Shown here one piece after another: positions 52,674 through 61,921 of a DNA stretch of 64,000 nt (positions are counted from its first letter, which is position 1; each line of letters begins with the position of its first letter). Below the pieces are notes generated by a model, which worked only from the letters and a program-made list of their open reading frames with translations, was not told where the DNA came from and searched no databases. The stretch comes from Myxacorys almedinensis A (GTDB lineage Bacteria > Cyanobacteriota > Cyanobacteriia > Leptolyngbyales > Leptolyngbyaceae), in assembly GCF_010091945.1 (NCBI RefSeq), contig NZ_WVIE01000007.1, forward strand, positions 124,001-188,000, written 5' to 3'. A program made the position numbers and the translations under genes.

Positions 52674-52820
52674 CGTGAGAGGCTAGGGAGGTCTATGCTT
52701 ACCCTAGGGGTTTGTCAGCGTTGACCATCTTACTAGCCTTCTCTTGCAAAAAAGCTCTTGCAAAAAAAGCTGATTCGTCTCTGCATTTGGCAACTTTAGA
52801 AGAGTTGTATCCTGCTTTTT

Positions 52821-53945
52821 ATGACCAAGGTAACGATCGCGGGATGTGGCATTGTTGGTGCGATGATCGCCTACGAATTGAGCAAGATATCAGCCGTAGA
52901 GGTAACGGTTTTAGATCAGCAGCCTTTGCCTGTCGAACCCCATTTAAGAGTTTGCCCTAGCGCTACGGGGGCGGCGCTTGGCGTATTGATGGGGGCAATT
53001 AGCAAAAAAGAGAAAGGCAATAATCTGCGGATGCGGTTGTTTGGCATCCAATCTTACGAGCAGACGATTCCAGAGTTAGAGGCACTGACAGGTTTAACGA
53101 TTCCGTTTAATCGTCAAGGCATCTTGATGCTTCAGTTTGACGATGATCTATCGAGTTGGCAGCGGCTAATTCCGATTCGAGAAAAACAAGGGTGGAGGGT
53201 GGAGATTTGGAACTGCGATCGCGTGCACCAAACGTTTCCTCACCTCGGTCTTGAGGGTGTCTCGGCGGCGGTGTATTCTCCGGGCGATCGCCAAGTAAAT
53301 CCAGTTGATTTGACTCGCGCCCTCATCGCTGGAGCCAAAAAAAATGGAGCCGTATTCAAGTTCAACACTCGCGTTATTAACGCCACGGGGATTGCCGCGA
53401 CAGGGCAAACGATTCACACGTCAGACGGCGATATTGCGAGTGATTACCTGATTATTTCTGCGGGGTTAGGATCGTCAGCGTTGACCACAGCTTTAGCGGC
53501 TCCTGTGGAGATTCGACCCGTGTTAGGTCAAGCATTGCATCTGAGGCTAAAACACCCGTTGAGCGATCGCGCTCTGCCTGTGGTTAGTGGCAATGATGTT
53601 CATCTAGTTCCGTTGAGCGATACAGAGTATTGGGTGGGTGCAACGGTAGAATTTCCGACCGAGGAGGGGATATCGCTACCGCCCAATCGTGCCATGGTTG
53701 AGGCGATGATGGATCAAGCGATCGCGCTATGTCCTGCGATCGCTCAGGCAGAAACCATTCGCACATGGCAGGGAGTGCGTCCTCGCCCTCAGGGTCGCCC
53801 TGCGCCAATTATCGAGGTACTTCCGGGATATCCCCAGATTTTGTTAGCGACAGGACATTACCGCAACGGGGTATTGCTGGCTCCGGCGACTGCTGCGAAG
53901 GTAAAAACAGCCATTTTTGGATTCCCAGATCAAACCATGATTTAA
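52821..53945 (+). CDS. FAD-dependent amino-acid oxidase / glycine oxidase-like protein
   Basis: A 374-residue DAO-family flavoenzyme. The N-terminal FAD-binding Rossmann loop is IAGCGIVGAMIAYELS, and the second FAD segment is SDYLIISAGLGSSAL near residue 210. The C-terminal RTWQGVRPRPQGRPAPIIEV and LLATGHYRNGVLLAPATA are the typical flavin- and substrate-side blocks of glycine oxidase (ThiO)-like proteins. It could make the imine for thiazole synthesis or oxidise another amine. It is not fused to ThiG, as ThiO is in some cyanobacteria. It ends 84 bases before moaA. Confidence 0.83.
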   Translation: MTKVTIAGCGIVGAMIAYELSKISAVEVTVLDQQPLPVEPHLRVCPSATGAALGVLMGAISKKEKGNNLRMRLFGIQSYEQTIPELEALTGLTIPFNRQGILMLQFDDDLSSWQRLIPIREKQGWRVEIWNCDRVHQTFPHLGLEGVSAAVYSPGDRQVNPVDLTRALIAGAKKNGAVFKFNTRVINATGIAATGQTIHTSDGDIASDYLIISAGLGSSALTTALAAPVEIRPVLGQALHLRLKHPLSDRALPVVSGNDVHLVPLSDTEYWVGATVEFPTEEGISLPPNRAMVEAMMDQAIALCPAIAQAETIRTWQGVRPRPQGRPAPIIEVLPGYPQILLATGHYRNGVLLAPATAAKVKTAIFGFPDQTMI

Positions 53946-54029
53946 CCCTCAAGTGGTTAAAGAATCGAGGGTCACCAAACAGTTTGGCTTGTTTTTTCAA
54001 GAATCGAACGGATCAGGCACAATGGAGGC

Positions 54030-55016
54030 ATGAATCGAGTTGATTACCTCCGAATTAGTCTGATTGATCGCTGCAACTTCCGGTGTCAATACTGTATGCC
54101 TGAAGGAACCGATCTACAGTATGTCTTGCAGCAAAATTTGCTGACCCAAGATGAACTGCTCACGCTGGTGCAAGACGTGTTTATTCCGGTTGGGTTCACT
54201 CGATTTCGGTTGACGGGAGGAGAACCGCTGATTCGTCCTGATGTGGTGGATATTGTGCGAGCGATCGCATCTCTTCCCCAAACGCAAGATTTATCGATGA
54301 CGACGAATGCTTTTCTGCTCGCTGGCAAAGCACAGGCTCTCTACGATGCTGGCTTGCGGCGCATCAACATCAGCCTCGATTCGCTCGACCCTGAAACCTT
54401 TAACACCATCATCGGGCAGCGCGGCAGATCTCGCTGGCAGCAAGTCTGGGATGGCATTCAAACTGCTCATCGCATCGGATTCAACCCATTGAAGCTCAAC
54501 GTTGTGGTGATCCCTGGGGTGAATGATCACGAAGTGCTAGAACTGGCTGCCCTGAGTCGCGATCGCGATTGGCATATCCGATTTATTGAATTCATGCCAA
54601 TCGGTAATGGTGATTTGTTCGCCAATAAGGGCTGGATCGATTCAGAAACAATTCGACAACAAATTAAACAACGCTGGGGACTCACAGAAGCCCATGTAAA
54701 AGGTAATGGTCCTGCGGATGTATTTAAAATTCCGGGTGCAAAAGGAACGCTAGGATTTATTAGTCAAATGTCAGAGTGCTTTTGCGATCGCTGTAATCGA
54801 ATGCGCCTTTCCGCCGATGGCTGGTTACGTCCTTGCTTGCTCAACGAAATCGGGCAGCTTGATTTACGCACCGCCCTGCGATCGCAGGCTTCCCTGGCAG
54901 ATCTGCGATCGCAGGTCAGCGATTTGCTCCTGCTTAAACCCGAAATCAATTACAAACAGCGAGCATCGGGCACCTTGGGCAGCTACGATCGCACCATGTC
55001 GCAGATCGGCGGCTGA
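54030..55016 (+). CDS. moaA: GTP 3',8-cyclase (molybdenum cofactor synthesis)
   Basis: A 328-residue radical-SAM enzyme that starts molybdopterin synthesis from GTP. The first Fe-S cluster is held by CNFRCQYC (CxxxCxxC) near residues 13-20, and the second by [20 protein letters not shown] near 250-270. [12 protein letters not shown] is the SAM-binding strand. MoaA normally ends with a GG dipeptide needed for activation, and this one ends IGG. The product serves nitrate reductase and other molybdoenzymes. Other moa genes are not in the window. Confidence 0.95.
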   Translation: MNRVDYLRISLIDRCNFRCQYCMPEGTDLQYVLQQNLLTQDELLTLVQDVFIPVGFTRFRLTGGEPLIRPDVVDIVRAIASLPQTQDLSMTTNAFLLAGKAQALYDAGLRRINISLDSLDPETFNTIIGQRGRSRWQQVWDGIQTAHRIGFNPLKLNVVVIPGVNDHEVLELAALSRDRDWHIRFIEFMPIGNGDLFANKGWIDSETIRQQIKQRWGLTEAHVKGNGPADVFKIPGAKGTLGFISQMSECFCDRCNRMRLSADGWLRPCLLNEIGQLDLRTALRSQASLADLRSQVSDLLLLKPEINYKQRASGTLGSYDRTMSQIGG

Positions 55017-55410
55017 TTGCTTTTCTAAATCTAGATTTTGTATCTAGAAGCACATTTTCTCGCAAAAGTTGATTTTTCACCAGAAAAAACCGTCCTGACC
55101 CTGAAGGGTCAGATCCTGTCTAAAAAAGATTGCGATCGCGAAGCAAATTTGTCAAAATAAGTGGCGTTGAATCCTGTTTCATCTGCTGACTCCCTTTGGT
55201 CATCTACCACTGCCGATCAATTCCTCTGACAGGGTGAAGAAACTTTGAGCCATATTATGTACGATGTCAGCAGTCCAGTTTTATAAAGCGTTTGCTGCTT
55301 TTGCAATTAACAACTCAGCAATTAACAAACTCATTAGATTGATATATCTTAGGGCGACAGCTTAAATGCCCTGGTGATACCATTGCGGTGAATGCGTTTG
55401 AGGGCTTAAT
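55017..55410. other. 394-base intergenic region between moaA and prs
   Basis: Gene-free. It holds a compact hairpin at 55095-55112 (separate entry) and A/T-rich sequence before prs. It includes the leader and promoter of prs. No small coding gene was recognised. Confidence 0.45.
55083..55112 (-). terminator. Hairpin with a T-run on the minus strand
   Basis: CTGACCC (55095-55101) and GGGTCAG (55106-55112) form a 7-bp stem with a TGAA tetraloop. On the plus strand no T-run follows. On the minus strand the stem is followed by GACGGTTTTTTCTG, the form of an intrinsic terminator. No minus-strand gene is known to end here, so it may end an unannotated minus-strand transcript or be incidental. Confidence 0.4.
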
Positions 55411-56403
55411 GTGATCCGTTCTGCAACACTCACTCCTCCGTCTACTTTGCCTTCTCTGCCTGACAATAATCGTCTTCGGCTGCTTTCTGGCTCAGCAAAC
55501 GTTGCGCTTTCTCAAGAAGTGGCGCGTTATCTAGGCATGGATCTCGGTCCGATGGTGCGGAAACGGTTTGCAGATGGCGAGCTTTACGTTCAGATTCAAG
55601 AATCGATTCGGGGTTGTGACGTTTACTTGATTCAGCCAACCTGCCGACCCGTAAACGATCATCTGATGGAACTGCTGATTATGATCGATGCTTGCCGTCG
55701 GGCATCGGCGCGGCAAATTACAGCAGTGCTCCCCTACTATGGATATGCCAGAGCCGATCGTAAAACGGCTGGGCGAGAATCGATTACGGCAAAGCTAGCC
55801 GCAAATCTGATCGCCCAAGCGGGTGCAAGCCGCGTTTTGGCCATGGATCTGCACGCCGCACAAATTCAAGGCTATTTCGATATTCCGCTCGATCATGTGT
55901 ATGGCTCTCCAGCCGTGATCAACTATCTCAAGAGCAAGCAACTTCCCGATATTGTGGTGGTGTCGCCAGATGTTGGCGGGGTTGCCCGGGCGAGAGCCTT
56001 GGCGAAAAAGCTTGATGATGCCCCACTGGCCATTATCGATAAGCGCCGCCAAGCCCACAACGTGGCTGAAGTGATGAATGTCATTGGTGATGTGGCAGGC
56101 AAAACGGCAGTTCTCGTCGATGACATGATCGACACAGCCGGTACGATTACAGAAGGGGCAAAGCTATTGCGTCAACAAGGGGCGCGTCAAGTGTATGCTT
56201 GTGCCACTCATGCTATTTTTTCGCCACCTGCGATCGAGCGCCTCTCTAGCGGGGTTCTTGAAGAGGTGATTGTGACCAACACAATCCCGATCGCAGAAGA
56301 AAATCGGTTTCCTCAACTGACCGTGCTTTCGGTGGCAAGTGTCTTAGGCGAAACGATTTGGCGGATTCATGAAGATACGTCGGTCAGCAGTATGTTCCGG
56401 TGA
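55411..56403 (+). CDS. prs: Ribose-phosphate pyrophosphokinase
   Basis: A 330-residue enzyme that makes PRPP from ribose 5-phosphate and ATP for nucleotides, histidine and tryptophan. Motifs: YARADRKTAGRESITAKL (flexible catalytic loop), DLHAAQIQGYFDIPLDH, and the PRPP-binding loop VLVDDMIDTAGTITEGA near residue 235. The length is normal (about 315, here with an N-terminal extension of about 15). GTG at 55411 is the apparent start; the conserved region begins with NNRLRLLSGSANVALSQE. Cytoplasmic hexamer in the family. An intrinsic terminator follows. Confidence 0.95.
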   Translation: MIRSATLTPPSTLPSLPDNNRLRLLSGSANVALSQEVARYLGMDLGPMVRKRFADGELYVQIQESIRGCDVYLIQPTCRPVNDHLMELLIMIDACRRASARQITAVLPYYGYARADRKTAGRESITAKLAANLIAQAGASRVLAMDLHAAQIQGYFDIPLDHVYGSPAVINYLKSKQLPDIVVVSPDVGGVARARALAKKLDDAPLAIIDKRRQAHNVAEVMNVIGDVAGKTAVLVDDMIDTAGTITEGAKLLRQQGARQVYACATHAIFSPPAIERLSSGVLEEVIVTNTIPIAEENRFPQLTVLSVASVLGETIWRIHEDTSVSSMFR

Positions 56404-56475
56404 GACAGCATATATCTAAACCCACTCAGCAATCTAGTAGCTAACACTGCGCCATCCACACATAACAACCCCAAT

Positions 56476-56512
56476 GACCGCCGACCATATCCTCTCGGCG
56501 GTCAAGGTTTTT
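56476..56512 (+). terminator. Intrinsic terminator of prs
   Basis: GACCGCCGA (56476-56484) pairs perfectly with TCGGCGGTC (56495-56503) around a 10-base loop, followed by AAGGTTTTTG. It lies 73 bases after the prs stop codon. Confidence 0.82.
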
Positions 56513-56721
56513 GTGGTGAGAGAAACTTGGGCTAGCCGAGACGCGATCGCACTTTCGCAACCGCTTATGCTTGACCATTGGCAATTCTGGCACTGGCTCG
56601 TTTCAGCCATAGCCTTTCAGCATAAAATAAGTGATATATAAAGTTAGATGTCGTAAGTTTAATTTAGATTGCGTTTCTCACAAAACTTTAGCGAGGTTGA
56701 TAGTGTTAAGGAACTCACTAA

Positions 56722-56844
56722 ATGTTAGGAAGAGTTGACGTTATGCAACCTGCTCAAAAGCACCTTGGTCAGTCGTTTGGTATGGTTCTGTTGTTTGCTG
56801 TAACGTGCGTTGGCTTCATCGCACTGATGTCGCGTTTTGGCTAA
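56722..56844 (+). CDS. Small single-helix membrane protein (40 residues)
   Basis: A 40-residue reading frame: MLGRVDVMQPAQKHLGQSFG followed by one hydrophobic helix (MVLLFAVTCVGFIALMSRFG). AAGGA lies about 9 bases upstream of the first ATG. A second ATG seven codons in (MQPAQKHLG) also has AGGAAG upstream. The design, a short soluble N-terminus and one helix, is that of small photosynthetic or respiratory subunits, but it does not match Psb, Psa, Pet or Ndh small subunits that I can recall. It stands alone between the prs terminator and the PHP gene. Confidence 0.55.
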   Translation: MLGRVDVMQPAQKHLGQSFGMVLLFAVTCVGFIALMSRFG

Positions 56845-57131
56845 TCAATCCCCTAAATTGTTAACGGTCAGGCTGTTAAGCGGGTTAGGAACCAACAGAT
56901 TCTCCTTCAGATTCTTCATATTTCTTCATACTTCCTTGGGTTTAATAGCTAGGCTTTCTCATATTACTAACCATAAAAATGGGCAGAAGCATTTTCAAGT
57001 TGCTCTGCCCTTTGTTTTTTGCGTGAATGCGATCGCTCTCAGCGTCCTAACCCCTCTTTCCCTGAAGAAAAGCAAAATTTCTAAGTCCCTCTCCCTGTTG
57101 GAAACGAGCCTGTTGACAAGCCGTCAATATC
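56845..57131. other. Intergenic region
   Basis: A 287-base gap between the small membrane-protein gene and the PHP phosphoesterase gene. It contains one GCGATCGC-like site near 57030. No terminator or gene was recognised. Confidence 0.4.
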
Positions 57132-57836
57132 CTAAAGCCGTTGCAGCAAACTCAGACCATGAGTATCTGTGCCACAGGTGTTGAGCAGGTGATACTTTGC
57201 ACCTAGCTGGTGAACATGCCGCGTTGCTTCCGGGCTGGGTCGCCAAGGCTTAGGGTTATTGTACGAATAGTAAGCTTCCACACCATCAATGCCAGAGTTG
57301 ACGGCAGCAGGAATCAGATCATCGGGCAATCGCCGATAACGAGCGGGGTGCGCGAGTATGGCAAGCCCGCCCGCCTGGTGAATTGCGGAGATGACGTTCG
57401 ATGCGATCGCGGCTCCTTCTAGCGGAGCGGCTCCTTTTAAATAAGATGCGATCGCCCGGTGCTGGGGATCAAACGCAAATCCGAGAATGTGAACCTCGGT
57501 GTCTAGTAACCTAGAGGTGATCTCAACCCCTGTCCACAAGTGAGGCATGGTTTGATCGGTAGACTGTTGCCATTCCTCAAGCCAGCGCTGAGCTTCATAA
57601 AACCCCGCGATCTGGTGGTGGTCAGTAATGGCAAACCCTTTGAGAGAAAGTTCGGTTGTCTGTCTGGCAAGGGATTCAGGATGCAACTGCCCATCGGAAC
57701 AATGGGTATGCATATGAAAATTGTAGAAATGAGGACAACTCTCAGCAGTTAGCGACGCAAACACCTGCCGAAGAGATGCCACATCCTGTGCGGCTGGCTT
57801 CTCAAACGTTGGAACTGGAGCAAGATTAGCAGCCAT
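57132..57836 (-). CDS. PHP-domain phosphoesterase
   Basis: A 234-residue metal-dependent phosphoesterase. Motif I is FHMHTHCSDGQLHPE near residue 40 (three His and an Asp), then ITDHHQIAG (motif II), and His and Asp residues in ILAHPARYR and GTDTHG complete the trinuclear site. Similar stand-alone PHP proteins (YciV/TrpH type) remove 3'-phosphates from nucleotides such as pAp or act as 5'-3' exonucleases on short RNA. The exact substrate is uncertain. Probably cytoplasmic. Confidence 0.85.
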   Translation of the reverse strand: MAANLAPVPTFEKPAAQDVASLRQVFASLTAESCPHFYNFHMHTHCSDGQLHPESLARQTTELSLKGFAITDHHQIAGFYEAQRWLEEWQQSTDQTMPHLWTGVEITSRLLDTEVHILGFAFDPQHRAIASYLKGAAPLEGAAIASNVISAIHQAGGLAILAHPARYRRLPDDLIPAAVNSGIDGVEAYYSYNNPKPWRPSPEATRHVHQLGAKYHLLNTCGTDTHGLSLLQRL

Positions 57837-58182
57837 AAGTGCCTCGAATCTAAACTGACTTATTCGTTTACTATTCTTAATTTAGTCGATCCATCGAGAC
57901 CCTATCTTAGCAGCGCCCCACTGTTTTAACCTGGCTCTCAAGCGGTTGCCATAGAGCCATTTTGATGAAAGTGGCACATCAGCGACCTTTCTACCCAGAA
58001 ATTGGTGGTAGCTTGTATACTCAATCCCCCTATATTCCGTGTTTTCCCTGTAGTTTTAGCTGTGCATCCCTAAGATGTGTTGGTCAATTCAGTAATAACC
58101 GCAATGACGAGCCGTTTCCGCCCCCAAACCATCGTTAACGTTGTGAAGTACTGACTTTTGGTTGAGTTCCTGAGAGCGTTGA
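57837..58182. other. Divergent intergenic region
   Basis: A 346-base gap between the PHP gene and the histidine kinase gene, carrying both promoters. A small A/T-rich patch lies next to each gene. No repeat or RNA element was recognised. Confidence 0.4.
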
Positions 58183-59046
58183 ATGAGTTCGGATATTAAT
58201 GATGGTGGGTTTTCCCAACAGCTAGAGGCAATTCGTCAGCGGCTTACCTTGCTGCGCGATGCGCTCCGTGATATTCCAGAGGAGGATTTGGCGGCACAAC
58301 CGAGCTTCAGTTCCGGCTTGCAGCGGCACGTTCTAGACGAGTTGCAGACGGCTCTGGCGTTGTTACAAGCGGCTCAGCTAACCATTCGGTCGCGATTTTC
58401 CCTAGCTGAAACTATGGAAATAGAGCGTCTGCAAACTTCCCTGCAAGAAAAAGAGATTTTGCTGCGAGAGATTCACCATCGGGTGAAAAACAATTTGCAG
58501 ATTTTTTCGAGTTTGCTAGATTTACAAGTCATGCGATCCGGCGATCCGGTGGTGCAGGAATTGCTGCGAAATAACCAAAGTCGGATCAACTCGATCGCAC
58601 TTGTTCATGAGCGGTTGTCCCACGCGGAAGATCGTTCTGAAATTAACTTGGGCGACTACATCCAAGGCTTAGCCGTGACGCTAGTTCGGATCAATGCGAT
58701 CGATCCAAATCAGATCACGCTGCGAATCCACATCAGTTCCAGTATTCAAGTTTCTCCGGATCGAGCGATTCCGATTGGATTGATTCTGAATGAACTCGTG
58801 TCTAACGCGCTAAAACACGGCTTGCGAGACAGAGCAGGCGAAATTATTGTGGCGCTTGCCCAAGATGGAAGCGGGCAAGCGATGCTGAGGGTGAGCGATA
58901 GTGGCAATCAGATGCCTATAGACTTTGACCCCAACGCCGCAGAATCGCTAGGGTTTCAGTTGATTCGGTCGCTAGTGCAGCAAATCAATGGCACGTTAGA
59001 CATTGAGCGGGGGACTCAAACCACGGTGAGAGTCGGGTTTAGCTAG
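58183..59046 (+). CDS. Soluble histidine kinase of the HisKA_2 class
   Basis: A 287-residue kinase without membrane segments. Residues 1-75 are helical, possibly a PAS-free linker. The phospho-His is in [20 protein letters not shown] near residue 98, the HisKA_2 hallmark. The ATPase domain has N box [14 protein letters not shown] and G box [12 protein letters not shown], with [13 protein letters not shown] at the lid; the G1 box is atypical (SDSGNQ in place of DxGxG). Its stop codon lies 21 bases from the convergent response regulator gene, a plausible partner. The signal is unknown; the absence of a sensor domain suggests regulation by a partner protein. Confidence 0.83.
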   Translation: MSSDINDGGFSQQLEAIRQRLTLLRDALRDIPEEDLAAQPSFSSGLQRHVLDELQTALALLQAAQLTIRSRFSLAETMEIERLQTSLQEKEILLREIHHRVKNNLQIFSSLLDLQVMRSGDPVVQELLRNNQSRINSIALVHERLSHAEDRSEINLGDYIQGLAVTLVRINAIDPNQITLRIHISSSIQVSPDRAIPIGLILNELVSNALKHGLRDRAGEIIVALAQDGSGQAMLRVSDSGNQMPIDFDPNAAESLGFQLIRSLVQQINGTLDIERGTQTTVRVGFS

Positions 59047-59067
59047 TCAGGTGATGAACGTAGAGGT

Positions 59068-59760
59068 CTATTTCGTTAAACCGTGTTCTAGGGCAAAGCG
59101 AACTAGCTCGGTGCGGCTATTGGTTCCAGTTTTGCTAAATAAACGGCTGACATATTTCTCCACATTTCGGACGCTGGTTTCAAGGCGACGAGCAATTTCT
59201 TTATTCATCAAACCGTCTACCACCAGTTCTAAAACGCTCTGCTCTCTGGGCGTAAAGTCTAACTTAATGGGAGGTGGACTGGTTGCGATCGCACCCCTCT
59301 GGGTGAGGATTGCCCGAATTTCTGCAATTTGCCGCGACAAGTCTGCCACGTCTGAATTTTCGCCATCGCTGGCGGCAGCTTTAATGGCTGCCCGTTGTTG
59401 CAGCAAACGAGTGACGATCGCGACAAGTTCATCCGGGTCAAACGGTTTGGGCAAATAGGCATCGCAGCCTGCTTCGTAGCCTTGAATGCGATCGTTGGTC
59501 ATGCCCCGTGCAGTGAGGAAGACGACAGGCAACGTTTGAAATCTGGGGTCTTCTCGCAACTGCTTGAGAAACTCGTAGCCATTGACTTGAGGCATCATCA
59601 CATCGGTGATCACCAGGTCAGGCAACACTTTCTGCACAAGGTCCCACCCATCGCGAGCGTTGCTGGCGGTCTGCACCTCAAAGCCACTGTCTTCTAAGTA
59701 GGCTTGCACTGCCTCGCGAAGTCCTGGTTCGTCATCTACCAATACGAGTTGCCCCGGCAT
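59068..59760 (-). CDS. NarL/LuxR-type response regulator
   Basis: A 230-residue regulator. Receiver (1-120): acidic pair in LVLVDDEPG, phospho-Asp in LVITDVMMPQVNG near residue 52 and Lys in AYLPKPFDPDEL near 102. A charged linker (about 125-165) leads to a LuxR helix-turn-helix (166-228: FTPREQSVLELVVDGLMNKE then IARRLETSVRNVEKYVSRLF). Cyanobacterial relatives such as RpaB-like or NblR-like regulators differ in the output domain, so I leave the name open. It faces the kinase gene tail to tail and may form a two-component pair with it. Confidence 0.87.
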   Translation of the reverse strand: MPGQLVLVDDEPGLREAVQAYLEDSGFEVQTASNARDGWDLVQKVLPDLVITDVMMPQVNGYEFLKQLREDPRFQTLPVVFLTARGMTNDRIQGYEAGCDAYLPKPFDPDELVAIVTRLLQQRAAIKAAASDGENSDVADLSRQIAEIRAILTQRGAIATSPPPIKLDFTPREQSVLELVVDGLMNKEIARRLETSVRNVEKYVSRLFSKTGTNSRTELVRFALEHGLTK

Positions 59761-59818
59761 CGCTGATCCTCTAGTTTAGTTCTTTTAATTTAGCGAACTT
59801 TGGGCGCAAGGATGCAGT

Positions 59819-60760
59819 TTACAGCCATTCAATCTCTCGCGCTTGAGCGGGTAAGGCAGGTTGGCGCTGCCCGATCGCACGGGCTTGAGCACAAATTAAA
59901 CCAATCGGCGTTCCAACCAACTCGACCGGCTCTGCTTTGCCCAACACTAGCTTTGCGGCTGAAATTGGCAGTTCTTTGACCATCCAGCGGGTGAGGCGAT
60001 AAACAGATTCTTGCAAGGTGGGTTCGCGCATCAGATCTACCCCGTGGAGGTCGTGGAGATAACGGTTAGAGCGCCCATAGCGCTGCCACTGGCTCTTGAG
60101 TTCTGGCAAGGTGGCGCGGTGACGATGCCGGACGATCGCGCCGTCAGCAAACCGAAACTGCCAGGGGGTTTGTCTCAAGATCCGCCAACATATATCTGCA
60201 TCGCCGCCTGTGGTTAAGTAAGGGCGAAACAAACCGACTTGTTTGAGAGCCTCTAATCGGATGGCAAGATTGGCAGTTTGACCGTAAGCACAAAACGAGT
60301 GCGCGATCGTATGTTTTTGCGATAGCGTTTCTTGCCGTTCGGCATGGCGCTCTAGCAGCGTCTGCCCTGGTAGCGCCTGAATTTCTCCAGCCACCAAACC
60401 AACGGTTTCGTCTGCAAACGGCTGCACCAAGGTAGACAGCCAGTTGGGTTGGGGGCGGCAGTCTGCGTCTGTAAAGGCGAGAATGGTGCTCGTTGCCGTT
60501 CGGATACCCAGATTCCGGGCGGCATAAGAACTTTGGATGCGAGGTTCGCTGAGCGCCCGGATGGTGATTGTTTCGGTTTGCATGGCGGCGGTGAGCAAGG
60601 CGGCGGTGCGATCGCGGCTGCCATTATCCACAAGCAAATAGTCAACCCGATCGCGGGGGTAATCTTGCGATCGCAGACAGGCTAGCAAATCCGGTAGATC
60701 GGCTTCACCGTTATAGATCGGTACAATCACAGATACGTAGGGCAGCAGTGGAGAATCCAT
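59819..60760 (-). CDS. GT2-family glycosyltransferase
   Basis: A 313-residue inverting transferase with a GT-A fold. N-terminal VSVIVPIYNGEADLPDLLA and VDYLLVDNGSRDRTA bind the nucleotide, the metal-binding DxD-like motif is ILAFTDADCRPQPNW near residue 95, and the acceptor base region is GGDADICWR near 185. No membrane helices, so it works from the cytoplasm. Sugar and acceptor are unknown. It is separate from the glycan cluster at the left end of the window. Confidence 0.85.
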   Translation of the reverse strand: MDSPLLPYVSVIVPIYNGEADLPDLLACLRSQDYPRDRVDYLLVDNGSRDRTAALLTAAMQTETITIRALSEPRIQSSYAARNLGIRTATSTILAFTDADCRPQPNWLSTLVQPFADETVGLVAGEIQALPGQTLLERHAERQETLSQKHTIAHSFCAYGQTANLAIRLEALKQVGLFRPYLTTGGDADICWRILRQTPWQFRFADGAIVRHRHRATLPELKSQWQRYGRSNRYLHDLHGVDLMREPTLQESVYRLTRWMVKELPISAAKLVLGKAEPVELVGTPIGLICAQARAIGQRQPALPAQAREIEWL

Positions 60761-60868
60761 ACCAGTGCATCCAGGGTTCGACAGATAGGGCTTGAGTGGT
60801 AAAACGATTCAGATTATGGTTCTGCTATATCGTTCTTCTGTAACGTACCCGCATTCCATAAAGAATCG

Positions 60869-61363
60869 ATGCCTAAAATTATCATTGGCGTCATGGGAGC
60901 CAGTAGCCACGCCACGCCGATCGAGATTCAAACTGCCTATGCTCTGGGTCAGGAAATCGCCAAAGCAGGTTGGGTTGTGCTGAGCGGTGGGCGCAACCTA
61001 GGAGTGATGGATGCCGTCAGCCGAGGCGCAAAACAGGCTGGAGGGTTGACCATTGGCATTCTTCCCCATCAGAACACGGTAATGTCTGACGCGATCGACA
61101 TTCCCATCATCACCGACATGGGCAATGCCCGAAACAATATCAACGTCCTCTCTAGCCAAGCGGTGATTGCCTGTGGCATGGGAGTTGGAACGGCGTCAGA
61201 AGTGGCTTTAGCCCTCAAGGCAAACAAGCCTGTTATTCTGCTGACAGACGATGCCGTGAGCCAAGCGTTTTTTCGGCGATGGGGAGGCGCGCAACTCTCG
61301 CTGGTGCAGACTGTGGAAGACGCAATGAAGGCCACCAGAAACATTCTGAAGTGCCCAATTTGA
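60869..61363 (+). CDS. LOG-like / TIGR00725-type Rossmann-fold protein
   Basis: A 164-residue protein resembling the TIGR00725 group and the wider LOG/lysine decarboxylase-like superfamily. Motifs: GVMGASSHATPIEIQTAYAL, the nucleotide-binding VLSGGRNLGVMDAVSRGAK, and VIACGMGVGTASEVALAL in place of the PGGxGTxxE motif of true LOG proteins. LOG enzymes release cytokinin bases from their monophosphates; the altered motif (GMGVGTASE) makes that activity uncertain here. Single domain, cytoplasmic. Confidence 0.8.
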   Translation: MPKIIIGVMGASSHATPIEIQTAYALGQEIAKAGWVVLSGGRNLGVMDAVSRGAKQAGGLTIGILPHQNTVMSDAIDIPIITDMGNARNNINVLSSQAVIACGMGVGTASEVALALKANKPVILLTDDAVSQAFFRRWGGAQLSLVQTVEDAMKATRNILKCPI

Positions 61364-61459
61364 AGGTAGTCTAAAACGCTTGCTAATTATTCTTCCACTT
61401 CTTGGCGCAATGTTTTAAAACTAAGGGATGGATTGACGTATCTTGAGGCAAAGATAACT

Positions 61460-61741
61460 GTGGCAGACCAACGTGATTCTTCTGAGATGGGCAACGCCGA
61501 TCGCAGCAAAAACGAATTTCTATATCCCACCGCTCGCTATCGGGGAGACTTTACCCCAGAGCATCTTGCCTTCAACGCAAATCTGCAAGAATTTGCTCAA
61601 CGAGTCTCGCTGTTATGCGGGCTAGAAACATCTGGCAAGATCCCGCCCCAGGAAGCCTATGACGAAATTAGAGAACTCTGGAAGCAGCTTAAAGAGTCGA
61701 AAAAAAACTTGCTGAATCAATTGAGCGATTCTGAAGAATAG
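61460..61741 (+). CDS. Conserved cyanobacterial protein (DUF7219-like)
   Basis: A protein of about 93 residues, soluble and charged, with NEFLYPTARYRGDFTPEHLA, FNANLQEFAQRVSLLCGLE and a helical tail IRELWKQLKESKKNLLNQ. I recall this pattern from a widely conserved cyanobacterial family (listed as DUF7219 if memory is right), of unknown function. Start uncertain: the frame opens at a TTG (61433), but a GTG at 61460 preceded by GAGG, or the ATG at 61487, is more likely. It follows the LOG-like gene by about 97 bases. Confidence 0.6.
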   Translation: MADQRDSSEMGNADRSKNEFLYPTARYRGDFTPEHLAFNANLQEFAQRVSLLCGLETSGKIPPQEAYDEIRELWKQLKESKKNLLNQLSDSEE

Positions 61742-61921
61742 GTATCCAAACACAAGTCTCTAAATACAGGTATTTAAACAACAGGTATTCAAACAGCAGC
61801 AAACGTGATGGTTAACCCCGTAGGAAACCAATTATGCTATGGCAAGCTTTTGGTGCACTCTTTCATGCCCATCGCACTTACGCTGGTGATAGGCGCAACG
61901 CATCCTGACTTTTCTACGCAC
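61742..61921. repeat. Short direct repeats before the DUF4335 gene end
   Basis: A 180-base gap. Near 61765-61800 the sequence ACAGGTATTTAAACA is followed by ACAGGTATTCAAACA, with a more divergent copy (TAGGTATCCAAACACA) at 61740. These are slippage-type direct repeats of about 15 bases. No terminator is obvious. Confidence 0.45.
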
